From a virus, in IMG/VR virus record IMGVR_UViG_3300025282_000076, positions 1 through 43,683 of that record: a DNA stretch of 43,683 bases. One strand, 5' to 3'. This document shows positions 32,387 to 41,105 of the stretch, piece after piece. The position numbers and the translations under genes are program-made. Numbering within the stretch: the stretch's first letter is position 1; each line of letters opens with the position of its first letter. Under the pieces are notes generated by a model. It did not search any database. It worked only from the letters and a program-made list of their open reading frames with translations, and had not been told where the DNA came from.

Positions 32387-35300
32387 ATGGCAGCGTCAAC
32401 TACAACAACGAAATTATGGGGCACCGAGGACAGAGACCTAACTCTTCTCCTTAAGCAATATTACCGCGCCTTCGCAGCGGAGGAAGCGTATAAACGCTTC
32501 TTTGGCGAGACCCCGGGCGTCGTCGACCCGGAGTTTACTTATGAGCACTGGAGCCAAAACATCCAGGATAAGACTAAGCACAACCAGTATGTGCGCACAG
32601 ACTCAACAAATGAATCACGACCCGAAGGGGGCGTCGCAGACCGCGGACAAGCCAAGGCGGCAATTGACGGCGCTAACTTTGCCAAAAACAGAAATGAGTT
32701 CCGGAAGGCAGGTGTTCTATCGGGACTGGACGCAGAGTATTTTGAGGAGTTTGCTGTTCGGACGGAGCCAAACAGTATGTGGGAGGAATGGCGACAGAAA
32801 GAAGGGACAGTCACAGAGAACTGGCGCAGAGATAATTTAGAGTATAATACTGGAATTCTCCAGCCCCTCAAGGGAACAGCTCAGCCAATCCCCGTCCTGA
32901 AATTTTGGGAGGACACAGAGCACATCGAAGGCGTTGGTCGCGACGGCAACACAGCGCCAGAACGCGGTCTTCGCGATGGTCTGTATCTTTTTATGTTTCA
33001 GCCATCTATGGTTCAGTCACTCCTAAACCGGGCTTATGTCACGACAGCAACAGGAGCTAGTTCTTACAATACCACTAGTCCCTTCTACACGCTCGCCCTC
33101 AGGGCAATGAGTCATGCTCGCGACTTGGCGCTAGGGCAACAATCCCTTAACACCAATGATGGCCGCACCGCGTCGTGGCAGAAAAGCGTAGATTTTTATC
33201 AGAGCGCTGTAGCCACCCTAACCACGCCTGATGAATCTGCAGGAATCCCTCCCAATGGAATGAAATATACGGTGACCGATCGCGTGTGGTACGTCTTAGA
33301 TGAACCTGCGTCGCAGTATGCTTCCCTGACTCCCGCCATTGGAGGGTGGGTATCTAGCCTTGTCAATGACCTTCCTACTAACTGGGATCCTCTAATCCAG
33401 ACCGTTATGCTAAGTCTTGATACTCCTTTCGGAGAAGGCGGCGACCTTTATACAGGCGCAGAGTGGGAAAAATTAGTCACAGATGAGCGTAATGCTATCC
33501 TTACCTTCTTTGGGGTTAAGATGACGACAACTGCTCTGCCTGATGCACCCGAATTTGATAATTTTGACCAGATTATTACGGATAAAGAAGTTGGAGACGA
33601 CTACACCGACACGGTCATCGCCGCGCGCCAAAATCTCACCCCACGTGACATGCAGTGCTATCTATTAGAGAATATTCGCTCCATTGCAGCCCAGCGCCAG
33701 AGCGGAGGTAGATACGCTTCTAATTATAAGAACGTTAAAAAAATATCCACCGGAGGAAAACCGGCGCTTCTCACCAATATCCTGCGCCATGGCAAAAACA
33801 CCGCCGACATTCAGAAGATATTAGACATATGTCCAGATGTTTATGGGTTACTCCAGCCTTATATTCGGATATTTCGTGTAGATTATGATAATAACGGTAA
33901 TGTAGCTCAGGTCAATATTAAAGTCGATGGAAAGCGGAAAAGAGTAGATGCAGAAGCGGAGCTAATTATTCCTAATTTCCTAAATAGACCGGATGTTGCT
34001 AGCATTTTATTAGGCACCCGCGGGCGCGCAGCGGGGAGTGGGCTCAAATCCTTTTCGTGGAGCCTCGATGGCACACAGCCGGCCGAAGTCGACAACAACA
34101 TTAAAGCTACGATTCAAATATATTTTCAGTCAGTGAGTGATTTCTTCAACGGAGTGTCCCAAGCGGGTAAGCAAGACACAAACGGCATGCCCCTCCCTAA
34201 CTTTCTAGATCTTATTGTAAATTCGCCCGCTATTCGCCAAAACAACTCGGGAACCTCAAAATCAAACAAGACACCGGCAACGATCTTGCATCGTAAGTAT
34301 GAGGGCGCTAATTTTAGGATAAAAGCTGAAGTAGGCTGGGCACGACCGGACCCAAACGCGCTAGCGGGCGTATTAAGGGGAACAGCTGACGCTAAGAAGT
34401 TCGCGAGCCTTATCGAAGCCACCCGTACCACCCTCTTCCTACAGTGCGTTCGTCACAACCTAGATTTCCGTCAAGACGGAACTGTGATGATGGACATTAG
34501 TTATGTTGCCGGATTGGCAGGTATTCTCAGTTCCCCTAAAGCCAACATTTTAGCACCATCAACCGATAGTATCCTAGAGAGCCTATCATCAGTAAAAGCA
34601 GAGCTGGATGAAACAAACAAAGCGCAGAATCTGACCGCCCGCCAGCAAGCCCGCAAAGATGAACTTCTCGAAGAGAGAAATAAGATAATTCAACAAGACC
34701 GCCTTATTAAATATAAGAAACTATTAAGAGGACTCTTTAGTTCCACCGACTCCAAAATATATCAGCTCCCGGTAGATATTAATGATATGCTCCGGGAACC
34801 CTGGAGTAAATTATCCGATGCACAGCGCGCCCAACGAGCTAAGCGCAAGGAAGGCGAAGCTAAGAGCTTCTTAATGACAAATCCCCAGCAGCTGAATCTC
34901 ACATTATTGGGCGCCGTAAGCGACTCTTTGTCCGCCGGCGGCACGGATAACGGAGCCGCTGCCTTCTCGGAAGCAGAACAAAAGCGATATGCGGAAATTC
35001 AATCAAGAAGCAGCCAATTTAAGTTTGTGCCCTTTATGTTTCTTGGGGACCTCATCGACAACGTGATTGAACAAACTACTGTTAACAACAATGGCACCAA
35101 ACTTAACTTTACAACTTTTCTCTCAGACACCGATATGGTAGACCCTCTGAAAGCCCTCCAGCTCAAGGGTATTACGAGCCTTCAGGATATAGATCTCAAA
35201 GATGTTGGTTTCCTAGAGAAACTGAGACAATCCGACCCCATATCCTTCCGCGACGATAACGGAATTGTGCTCAGCATCAATATAGGCGATATCCCCATCT

Positions 35301-36376
35301 CAGTGGATGCCTTTCAGGTTTGGTTTAAAGATAACGTAATTAAAAAAGATCTAGAGAAATTTTATTTGCTGTACTTTATTAAGAAGCTGTGTGCAGATTT
35401 AATTGTGAAGGCTTTTCAGTCCGACTGCTTTGGGGAAGACCTGAGAATTAACCAGCGGTTTGATGCTCATCCTGTTACTTATAAGTCCGCCGGCAGCCCA
35501 ATCCCCGCCTCCATCTCAGCCACCGCCTTTGGAAAAAAGCTGCAAATCAAGACTTCCACACCTACCAGCCAGACGCATAATGCTATTGTGGTATTACCCA
35601 CTGATTCCCGCCCTGGTAATCTGAAGGGAGACTACTGGAAAGACCTTGCAGTAGGTATTCATCACCATCATATCGGCGCGCCCTGCGGACTCCTTAAAAC
35701 GATTAAATTCAATAGAATGGACCAGGAATATCTTAGAGAAGCCAATATTCAGAAAGAGGGCGCCCTAGGTCCGGAGCAACTCCGAGAGTTATATACGGTT
35801 ACAATTGAAATGGTGGGAAATAACCTATATGAGAATGGCATGTATATTTATATTAGTCCCACTCTGATGGATGCCAACAAGGACAACCTGGATTATCTGG
35901 GGCTTCATGGGTATTACTTGATTACGTCTGTTGCTTCTAAAGTCACAAGCGCCGGCTTCACCACCACTATCAAGGCGCTTCATCAGGCTGTCGACTTTAC
36001 GAATAATTCGGATCTGGTACCAGAGATGTATGATCTTCCGCCCGAACCGCCCCTGCCGGGCTCCAATCCAGCCCCTGAGAAGTCTAAGTCTCAGCTTGAG
36101 AGCGAGGCTAATGCAAAAGAAGCGGCTACAGCTGAAGCCACCCGGACTGCTGCAGCAACCAAAGCCCAGGAAAACCCGGACGACATTGAGGCACAGAAGG
36201 CGGCTCTGGGCGCCCAATATGCACTGGATGTGAAATTGCTCTCCCCAACGTCGCGCCCAGACCTCACCAACTCGGAGCGCACCGCAGCCGTGAAGAAGCT
36301 CGCCGACAAGTTCCTGACTGACTCCAAAGCGCTTGAAGCAAAGTTTAAGGGACCCGAGGATCCCCCCAGCGAATGA
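32387..36376 (+). CDS. Very large baseplate protein, probable hub component
   Basis: The product is 1329 residues, the longest in the window. The N-terminal part (1 to ~400) is alpha/beta with WGTEDRDLTLLLKQYYRAFA at the start. A charged helical insert occurs near 735-790 (LSSVKAELDETNKAQNLTAR). The C-terminal ~300 residues include a rare HHHH run (IHHHHIGAP), then ELYTVTIEMVGNNLYENGMY, LGLHGYYLITSVASKV and TTTIKALHQA, resembling the beta-barrel region of gp27/gpD-type hub proteins. A Pro/Ala/Lys-rich low-complexity tail (~1215-1329) ends it. The hub reading rests on C-terminal pattern and position only. The stop overlaps the next start (ATGA). Confidence 0.55.
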   Translation: MAASTTTTKLWGTEDRDLTLLLKQYYRAFAAEEAYKRFFGETPGVVDPEFTYEHWSQNIQDKTKHNQYVRTDSTNESRPEGGVADRGQAKAAIDGANFAKNRNEFRKAGVLSGLDAEYFEEFAVRTEPNSMWEEWRQKEGTVTENWRRDNLEYNTGILQPLKGTAQPIPVLKFWEDTEHIEGVGRDGNTAPERGLRDGLYLFMFQPSMVQSLLNRAYVTTATGASSYNTTSPFYTLALRAMSHARDLALGQQSLNTNDGRTASWQKSVDFYQSAVATLTTPDESAGIPPNGMKYTVTDRVWYVLDEPASQYASLTPAIGGWVSSLVNDLPTNWDPLIQTVMLSLDTPFGEGGDLYTGAEWEKLVTDERNAILTFFGVKMTTTALPDAPEFDNFDQIITDKEVGDDYTDTVIAARQNLTPRDMQCYLLENIRSIAAQRQSGGRYASNYKNVKKISTGGKPALLTNILRHGKNTADIQKILDICPDVYGLLQPYIRIFRVDYDNNGNVAQVNIKVDGKRKRVDAEAELIIPNFLNRPDVASILLGTRGRAAGSGLKSFSWSLDGTQPAEVDNNIKATIQIYFQSVSDFFNGVSQAGKQDTNGMPLPNFLDLIVNSPAIRQNNSGTSKSNKTPATILHRKYEGANFRIKAEVGWARPDPNALAGVLRGTADAKKFASLIEATRTTLFLQCVRHNLDFRQDGTVMMDISYVAGLAGILSSPKANILAPSTDSILESLSSVKAELDETNKAQNLTARQQARKDELLEERNKIIQQDRLIKYKKLLRGLFSSTDSKIYQLPVDINDMLREPWSKLSDAQRAQRAKRKEGEAKSFLMTNPQQLNLTLLGAVSDSLSAGGTDNGAAAFSEAEQKRYAEIQSRSSQFKFVPFMFLGDLIDNVIEQTTVNNNGTKLNFTTFLSDTDMVDPLKALQLKGITSLQDIDLKDVGFLEKLRQSDPISFRDDNGIVLSINIGDIPISVDAFQVWFKDNVIKKDLEKFYLLYFIKKLCADLIVKAFQSDCFGEDLRINQRFDAHPVTYKSAGSPIPASISATAFGKKLQIKTSTPTSQTHNAIVVLPTDSRPGNLKGDYWKDLAVGIHHHHIGAPCGLLKTIKFNRMDQEYLREANIQKEGALGPEQLRELYTVTIEMVGNNLYENGMYIYISPTLMDANKDNLDYLGLHGYYLITSVASKVTSAGFTTTIKALHQAVDFTNNSDLVPEMYDLPPEPPLPGSNPAPEKSKSQLESEANAKEAATAEATRTAAATKAQENPDDIEAQKAALGAQYALDVKLLSPTSRPDLTNSERTAAVKKLADKFLTDSKALEAKFKGPEDPPSE

Positions 36377-37677
36377 CCACTTTTAATTATACCGAAGACG
36401 ACCTCCGCCTGCCCGCGGGAGATAACGGACTTACATCCTATGCGCTCTTTTTCCAGCGTATGCTTTATAAAGAGGTAATATTCCCCTCTTCCCTTGTGGC
36501 CCCTCTAGACACGTGGTATGGCAAACAGCTTTATGGCGTGGTAGATCAAACACAAAACAGTATTATTGCAGCCCCCCAAAATCTAACCGCAATTCCAACC
36601 GCTGTCACTCCTAATCTGGTTGCTCTGAATTTTATGGTTGAGGCGTTTGAAGACTTCGCCGCACACATGCGAAAGGGAGTGGTGATGGGGGTACTCCGAG
36701 CCGACGGCACCCCTCTCCTTAGGGATATGAAGGCTAAGAGAGCCTACATTGACCCTAGCAATATTTACCGACAGTTCCAGCAACAGGTTTACTCTGGATT
36801 CATTAAAAGCCGTAAAGTAGAACAACTCAATCAGATCCGGAGCTTTGAAACATATCTTCCTCAGATGCTCAACTACCTGCGCCTCGTTTCCCAAACGGTT
36901 CCGGTAACCAAAACTGGATTTATGGTGTCGGGAATCTGCAGCGTGGTCAATTCCGGATTAACCATTTCCATTGATAATGGCCCTGCAGACGACGACGCAT
37001 ATAAGTATCAACAATTTATTGATGATCCCAATTTTAGCTTTTATTTGCGCGCAGCTAAGAAATTCGGACTTAGTGTAAACAAGAATATGCCTTGGATGCT
37101 CACAGCTGATCTCTTTTCGGATGCTATTCTAAAATATCTTAATGGTTATATATTACCGGACGGATCTCTGGTCAATGAAACTAATTTCTTTGAGACATAT
37201 TATCAACCTACGCATTTCGCAGATGTGACAATCCTTAAAACCTTCATTATTAATGCATATAAAAACTTTGTGGAACAAAAGCCCCTCTACGAAGTAGAAA
37301 AGTTTAGTAGCACTTGTAACACTACAAGTATCAACACCAAGTATCGCGTGCAATTGCCCCCGGACGCCCATGATCTCTTAACCGACAAGCAGCTTCTGTA
37401 TTTATACTTGGACTTACGAGACAACGAAACAGGCAACAGTCGCCCACCCACCTCAAAGATCAAAAGAGAGATCCAGAGCGTTTATTCTTTGCGCCCGGAC
37501 TCGTCCTTGACTGCTGTCCAGAACGCCGCCGAGTACATCAATCTTTTGTACCGCGATTACATCTATGAGCGTTCCTATTTAATGACCGCAGACGTTTTTA
37601 CGAGATTAGGGCTTGACAATCAGGCTAGATCTGGTAATATTAGTACAGCTGGAGCAGTTACCCAGCAGTTGTACTAG
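36373..37677 (+). CDS. Unknown structural protein at end of baseplate cluster
   Basis: The product is 434 residues, coupled to the giant gene by ATGA. It is mixed alpha/beta. Recognisable stretches are an N-terminal LTSYALFFQRMLYKEVIFPS, a helical AYIDPSNIYRQFQQQVYSGF, and FYLRAAKKFGLSVNKNMPWM. I see no enzyme motif, membrane helix or repeat. Tight coupling with the hub-like gene suggests a baseplate wedge or hub partner. It is the last gene of the structural block; a promoter for the replication genes lies within its 3' end. Confidence 0.65.
   Translation: MTTFNYTEDDLRLPAGDNGLTSYALFFQRMLYKEVIFPSSLVAPLDTWYGKQLYGVVDQTQNSIIAAPQNLTAIPTAVTPNLVALNFMVEAFEDFAAHMRKGVVMGVLRADGTPLLRDMKAKRAYIDPSNIYRQFQQQVYSGFIKSRKVEQLNQIRSFETYLPQMLNYLRLVSQTVPVTKTGFMVSGICSVVNSGLTISIDNGPADDDAYKYQQFIDDPNFSFYLRAAKKFGLSVNKNMPWMLTADLFSDAILKYLNGYILPDGSLVNETNFFETYYQPTHFADVTILKTFIINAYKNFVEQKPLYEVEKFSSTCNTTSINTKYRVQLPPDAHDLLTDKQLLYLYLDLRDNETGNSRPPTSKIKREIQSVYSLRPDSSLTAVQNAAEYINLLYRDYIYERSYLMTADVFTRLGLDNQARSGNISTAGAVTQQLY
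37613..37640 (+). promoter_or_regulatory. Sigma70-type promoter inside the 3' end of the last structural gene
   Basis: TTGACA (37613-37618), a 16-bp spacer ending in TGG (extended -10), and TAATAT (37635-37640, 4 of 6 matches). The predicted start is ~40 nt before the polymerase TTG codon. The position at the switch from structural to replication genes supports it. Confidence 0.6.
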
Positions 37678-37685
37678 GAGAAAAC

Positions 37686-38873
37686 TTGCTTTTTCAGGTT
37701 CTGGATCATAAGAAAGATTGCGTCGGATATTTCGCCGACAACCACATTCACTCAACAGGCAATGTACCCTCCCAAGGGACCACTTGGGAGATGTCCGAGC
37801 ATATGCACGGTGAGACGTACGAGCTAGGACGCATCTACAGCCAAGGAGCGCCTCTTACAGACGTTTGTCCGGAAGATATGAAGGAGGACTGGGAAAAGAT
37901 CAAGAAGACGCTTAAATCGTGTCTGAGAGCCTTCAACACTGCCAAGCTTTCTTTGCACGAAAATTGCCTTTATGACGTATTGCCCGAATACTTCCTTTAT
38001 GAGTACCTAAGTGCCAAAAATAAGATTACCCAACATGTAGTTGAGAATCTTCCGAGACCTAAGAATCATGACGAGATGCTAAATCTCAATAAGATGCTCG
38101 TTGATATCCGCTCCCGGCACTTAAACATTAATATCAACCCTATTAAGCACCTTTTAAGCTCAGTCCGCGGAATGAACTTCCACCGCACCCTCCATAACGT
38201 GCGACACGTATGCGATTATAACCCATGGGGGACGATTACTGGCAGACTCTCTACACATCCTCACACTTTTCCGATTCTGACAATGAACAAAGAGTTCCGA
38301 GCCTGTATTCACCCTGTTAATGATTATTTGGTTGAACTGGACTTTAACGCCGCAGAGCTAAGAGTGCTGTTGGCATTGGCCGGCGTTGAGCAACCCCAAA
38401 ACGACATTCATGACTGGAATGTAAAGAACATTTTTGGAGGTCAGCTAACCCGTGAGGAAGCCAAGACAAAGACTTTTGCATGGCTGTATTCTAGTAAGCA
38501 AAACAAGGACTTAGAGCGACTTTATAACAAGGATTTAGTGCGAAATAAGTATTGGGATGGCTGTAAAATTGAGACAGATTATGGTAGAATAATAGAGAAT
38601 GTGGACGACCATCATGCGCTCAACTACATCATTCAGAGCACCACGATTGATATGGTGCATGAGCAGGCATATAAGGTTTATGAGTTATTGAAGGACAAGA
38701 AGAGCTATATTTCATTTTTGATTCACGATGCGGTCTATATTGATTTGGCCGAAGAAGATCGCTATGATTTATTGAATTTGCTTGACACCTTTAAGAAAAC
38801 ACGTTATGATATGTTCAAGGTCAATGTCGCCGCCGGCAAAAACCTTGGAGATATGAAGGAACTAAGGTTATGA
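37686..38873 (+). CDS. Family A DNA polymerase, polymerase domain only
   Basis: The product is 395 residues from a TTG start behind TAGGAGA. All three family A palm/fingers motifs are present. Motif A is VELDFNAAELRVLLAL with catalytic D219. Motif B (O-helix) has R256, K260, F264 and Y268 at the exact four-residue spacing of Pol I. Motif C is LIHDAVYID with H347 and D348. A TGRLSTHPHTFPIL-type segment before motif A matches the family's 'GR(L/I)S...P..Q' region. There is no room for a 3'-5' exonuclease domain (Pol I Klenow ~605, T7 ~704 residues). T4 uses a family B polymerase, so this is a different replication core. Proofreading may be encoded elsewhere. Confidence 0.88.
   Translation: MLFQVLDHKKDCVGYFADNHIHSTGNVPSQGTTWEMSEHMHGETYELGRIYSQGAPLTDVCPEDMKEDWEKIKKTLKSCLRAFNTAKLSLHENCLYDVLPEYFLYEYLSAKNKITQHVVENLPRPKNHDEMLNLNKMLVDIRSRHLNININPIKHLLSSVRGMNFHRTLHNVRHVCDYNPWGTITGRLSTHPHTFPILTMNKEFRACIHPVNDYLVELDFNAAELRVLLALAGVEQPQNDIHDWNVKNIFGGQLTREEAKTKTFAWLYSSKQNKDLERLYNKDLVRNKYWDGCKIETDYGRIIENVDDHHALNYIIQSTTIDMVHEQAYKVYELLKDKKSYISFLIHDAVYIDLAEEDRYDLLNLLDTFKKTRYDMFKVNVAAGKNLGDMKELRL
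38782..38810 (+). promoter_or_regulatory. Sigma70-type promoter inside the polymerase gene
   Basis: TTGACA (38782-38787), 17-bp spacer, TATGAT (38805-38810, 5 of 6 matches). The predicted start is ~50 nt before the MazG-like gene. It would allow the genes downstream to be expressed apart from the polymerase. Confidence 0.65.
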
Positions 38874-39187
38874 AGAAGATTTATCAAAAACTAGTAAGGG
38901 ATCGCATCCCCGGCATCATTGCAGACGCCGGCAAGTCCTTCGCCACGCGGAAGGCGTCACCCGAGGAATTAATGGACTACGCTATGAAGAAGCTTCAAGA
39001 GGAAGTGACAGAATTCATCGAGGATCCCTGTGCAGAGGAGGCCGCCGACATTATGGAGATCTTCCACTTTATTTGCGACCAGTTGGAGATCCGCGACCTT
39101 ACGGTTGTCGCAGAAAAAACCGCAAAACGCGTCAGTCGCGGCGGCTTTGAGCAGGGCATCATCCTAGAGTGGGTTGACGACGAATGA
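38870..39187 (+). CDS. MazG-like nucleotide pyrophosphohydrolase
   Basis: The product is 105 residues, coupled to the polymerase gene by ATGA. The N-terminus YQKLVRDRIPGIIADAG is the signature of the small MazG-like/PRA-PH-like group. The metal-binding helices are KLQEEVTEFIED (E-E-x-x-E) and AEEAADIMEIFHF (E-E-x-x-D). Enzymes of this all-alpha superfamily hydrolyse NTPs or dNTPs to monophosphates and pyrophosphate. In phages they may clean the nucleotide pool or change the stringent response; the substrate cannot be read here. Its place beside the polymerase fits nucleotide metabolism. Confidence 0.85.
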   Translation: MKKIYQKLVRDRIPGIIADAGKSFATRKASPEELMDYAMKKLQEEVTEFIEDPCAEEAADIMEIFHFICDQLEIRDLTVVAEKTAKRVSRGGFEQGIILEWVDDE

Positions 39188-40050
39188 TAGTTGTCGGACT
39201 TGGCAAAGCAGGCTGCAATATCGCCAAAGCATTTTCAAAGTTTCCACAATATGAGACGCTTGGAATTGACACGGACGATTCAGCAGATATTACCATTCGG
39301 AAGAAAACTAATCATGAAGACTATGATGAAAACTTCCCCAACCTGCGAAGAAAGTTAAAATTCAGCAACGAGGACGTTAGTGTAATTATTGCCGGCTCAG
39401 GGCAGATTTCTGGGGGCTCATTACGCCTCCTGGAGCAGCTTAATAAGAATAAACTTACAGTGATTTATATTCAAGGCGATACCGCAATTATGTCGGAGGT
39501 GCAGAAGAAGCAGGAAAAAATTGTTAGAAATGTCTTGCAAGAGTACGCTCGCTCTGGTATTATTGAGAGTATGATTATGGTAAGTAACAGTGCCCTAGAG
39601 CGCAGCATCGGCGACATGTCCATCATCGGATATTACGATACGCTCAATCAGGCAATTGTTAACACTATTCACATGATAAACGTATTTAAGCACACAGAGC
39701 CTGTGATCGGGAACTTCATCCAACCGGCCCAGACCAGCAGGATCGCAACGGTAGGGATCGTCGACATTACAGACGAGGATGAGAGAAATCACACAGAAAA
39801 ATGGTTTTACCCCTTGACAGGAGTTCGAGATGTGGTATACTATTATGGTATCAGCGAGGAAGATTTGAAGAACGACGGCACATTGTTTAGGAAGATTAAT
39901 AGCTTTGTGAAGTCACGCGTCGATGATGCCTTGAATGTTTCTTATGGAGTCTTTAAAACAACATATGAACAAAAATATTGTTATTGCATTCGGTACACCT
40001 CTGTGGTACAATCGTATGCAGAACTACTAGACGATCAAGAGATTAGTTGA
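39184..40050 (+). CDS. Tubulin/FtsZ-superfamily-like protein
   Basis: The product is 288 residues, coupled to the MazG-like gene by ATGA. The N-terminal strand-loop MIVVGLGKAGCNIAKAF (G5, G7, G10, N12) matches the first nucleotide loop of FtsZ/CetZ proteins. It is followed by YETLGIDTDD (27-32), like the FtsZ 'aiNTD' strand. After a charged segment comes VIIAGSGQISGGSLRLLEQL (68-87), in the place of the tubulin GGGTG(T/S)G signature. A helix with NQAIVNTIHMINVF could be H7. The usual T7-loop NxDxxD is not visible: GNFIQPAQTSRIATVGIV stands there, so GTP hydrolysis may be altered or lost. It is shorter than FtsZ. A Rossmann-type NAD-binding fold is the main alternative for the first loop, but the second glycine loop favours tubulin. 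Confidence 0.55.
   Translation: MIVVGLGKAGCNIAKAFSKFPQYETLGIDTDDSADITIRKKTNHEDYDENFPNLRRKLKFSNEDVSVIIAGSGQISGGSLRLLEQLNKNKLTVIYIQGDTAIMSEVQKKQEKIVRNVLQEYARSGIIESMIMVSNSALERSIGDMSIIGYYDTLNQAIVNTIHMINVFKHTEPVIGNFIQPAQTSRIATVGIVDITDEDERNHTEKWFYPLTGVRDVVYYYGISEEDLKNDGTLFRKINSFVKSRVDDALNVSYGVFKTTYEQKYCYCIRYTSVVQSYAELLDDQEIS
39814..39841 (+). promoter_or_regulatory. Sigma70-type promoter inside the tubulin-like gene (distal)
   Basis: TTGACA (39814-39819), 16-bp spacer, TATACT (39836-39841). The two hexamers and spacing are identical to the promoter at 364-391. The predicted start is ~230 nt before the ssDNA-binding protein gene. Confidence 0.6.
39984..40012 (+). promoter_or_regulatory. Extended -10 promoter for the ssDNA-binding protein gene (proximal)
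   Basis: TTGCAT (39984-39989), 17-bp spacer ending TGG, TACAAT (40007-40012, 5 of 6 matches plus TGn). The predicted start is ~60 nt before the ATG at 40080, in the last codons of the upstream gene. Confidence 0.5.
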
Positions 40051-40079
40051 TCGTACTATAACCCAAAAAGGAGATTAAA

Positions 40080-40853
40080 ATGGGTATTAACTTAGATAAG
40101 ATGCGAGAAAAGCTCGCATCCCTTAGAGGAGAGGGCAACTCCTCAGATTCGGTTTTCTGGCGTCCGATTGACGGCGAGCAAGATATCCGCATTGTCCCAA
40201 CAGCTGATGGAGACCCCTTCAAAGAGATGTGGTTCCATTACAACGTAGAGAAGGGTGGATTCCTGTGTCCGAAGCGTAACTTCGGCGACGACTGCCCTGT
40301 TTGCGAGTTTGCTTCACAGCTCTGGCGAGAAGGCGTCGACAACAACGACGACCACTCTAAGAAGACGGCAAAGAGCCTCTTTGTTCGCCAGCGCTTCTTC
40401 AGCCCCGTGATGGTTCGCGGTGAGGAAGAGAAGGGCATCCGCGTCTGGGGCTACGGTAAGACTGCTTACGAGAACCTTTTGACGCTTGTGCTCAACCCTG
40501 AGTATGGTGATATCACCGATACTGAAGCTGGCACTGACTTGACGATGACGTATGGAAAGCCCCCAGGCGCCTCGTTCCCTCAGACCAAGCTTGTTCCACG
40601 GCGCCGCTCGTCTGCACTTTGTGCTGACATGACGCCAGACAAGTGCGCCGAGTTACTTGATAGTATCCCAGAGTTTTCTGGGCTGTTTGATCGTAAGACA
40701 ACGGCAGATGTTCAGGCATCCCTGGACACTTTCGTTAATGGTATGGTCGAGGATCCTGAGTCTGTCAGTTCCGAAACCACGCGATATGGTAACAAGACCG
40801 AGGGCGAAGGAAACGCCGTCGATGCCGCTTTCGCAGAGTTAGGGTCGCTCTAA
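40080..40853 (+). CDS. Single-stranded DNA-binding protein (T4 gp32-like)
   Basis: The product is 257 residues (T4 gp32 is 301). The basic N-terminal helix (INLDKMREKLASLRG) is the cooperative-binding arm. The OB core carries a zinc site of the gp32 type: H53 (WFHYN), C63, C72 and C75 (FLCPKRNFGDDCPVC). T4 uses H64, C77, C87 and C90, so spacing is slightly tighter here. Aromatic strands follow (LFVRQRFFSPVMV, IRVWGYGKTAYENLL). The C-terminus is acidic and ends AFAELGSL. It coats ssDNA for the polymerase and loads UvsX, which is encoded downstream. Two promoter candidates lie in the preceding gene, and the SD is AAGGAG. Confidence 0.9.
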   Translation: MGINLDKMREKLASLRGEGNSSDSVFWRPIDGEQDIRIVPTADGDPFKEMWFHYNVEKGGFLCPKRNFGDDCPVCEFASQLWREGVDNNDDHSKKTAKSLFVRQRFFSPVMVRGEEEKGIRVWGYGKTAYENLLTLVLNPEYGDITDTEAGTDLTMTYGKPPGASFPQTKLVPRRRSSALCADMTPDKCAELLDSIPEFSGLFDRKTTADVQASLDTFVNGMVEDPESVSSETTRYGNKTEGEGNAVDAAFAELGSL

Positions 40854-40865
40854 ATATCCCCCCCA

Positions 40866-40894
40866 CAGGGAGGCACAGGGTTATCAGGTGCCTC
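40866..40894 (+). promoter_or_regulatory. Leader hairpin element, copy 1 (before the histone-like gene)
   Basis: GAGGCAC (40870-40876) pairs with GTGCCTC (40888-40894) around an 11-nt loop; TTATAAG follows. A very similar element stands before the 41174 gene (41119-41146). It may be a weak terminator, attenuator or mRNA-stability element. Confidence 0.5.
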
Positions 40895-40913
40895 TTATAA
40901 GAAAGGAAGAGTT

Positions 40914-41105
40914 ATGACTACTACTACAACGAACCGACTTGAGACGCTGATTACGCTTCTTGAAGAGACTCGCGACGATCATGATAAGTTCTTCACCAGC
41001 GGTAACAACGCTGCAGGAACTCGTGTACGCAAGGCTATGCAGGAAGTTAAGACGCTCGCTCAAGAGCTTCGCGTTGAGGTCCAAGAGACCAAAAACGCAG
41101 GGTAG
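40914..41105 (+). CDS. Histone H1-like (Hc1-type) DNA-binding protein
   Basis: The product is 63 residues with two helices. The segment FFTSGNNAAGTRVRKAMQEV then KTLAQELRVEVQETKN matches the small bacterial histone-H1-like family, whose core is 'F...GN.AAGTR.RK.(M/L)QE.K.LAQE.R.E.Q..K'. Such proteins bind DNA non-specifically and compact it. Unlike Chlamydia Hc1 there is no long Lys/Ala-rich tail. In this phage it could bind phage or host DNA during replication. Its own leader hairpin separates it from the gp32-like gene. Confidence 0.7.
   Translation: MTTTTTNRLETLITLLEETRDDHDKFFTSGNNAAGTRVRKAMQEVKTLAQELRVEVQETKNAG

Noticed and set aside
35655-35675. Engineered His-tag in the large baseplate protein
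   Set aside because: Only four histidines in a row, internal to the protein and in an unremarkable codon context; natural sequence is more likely.
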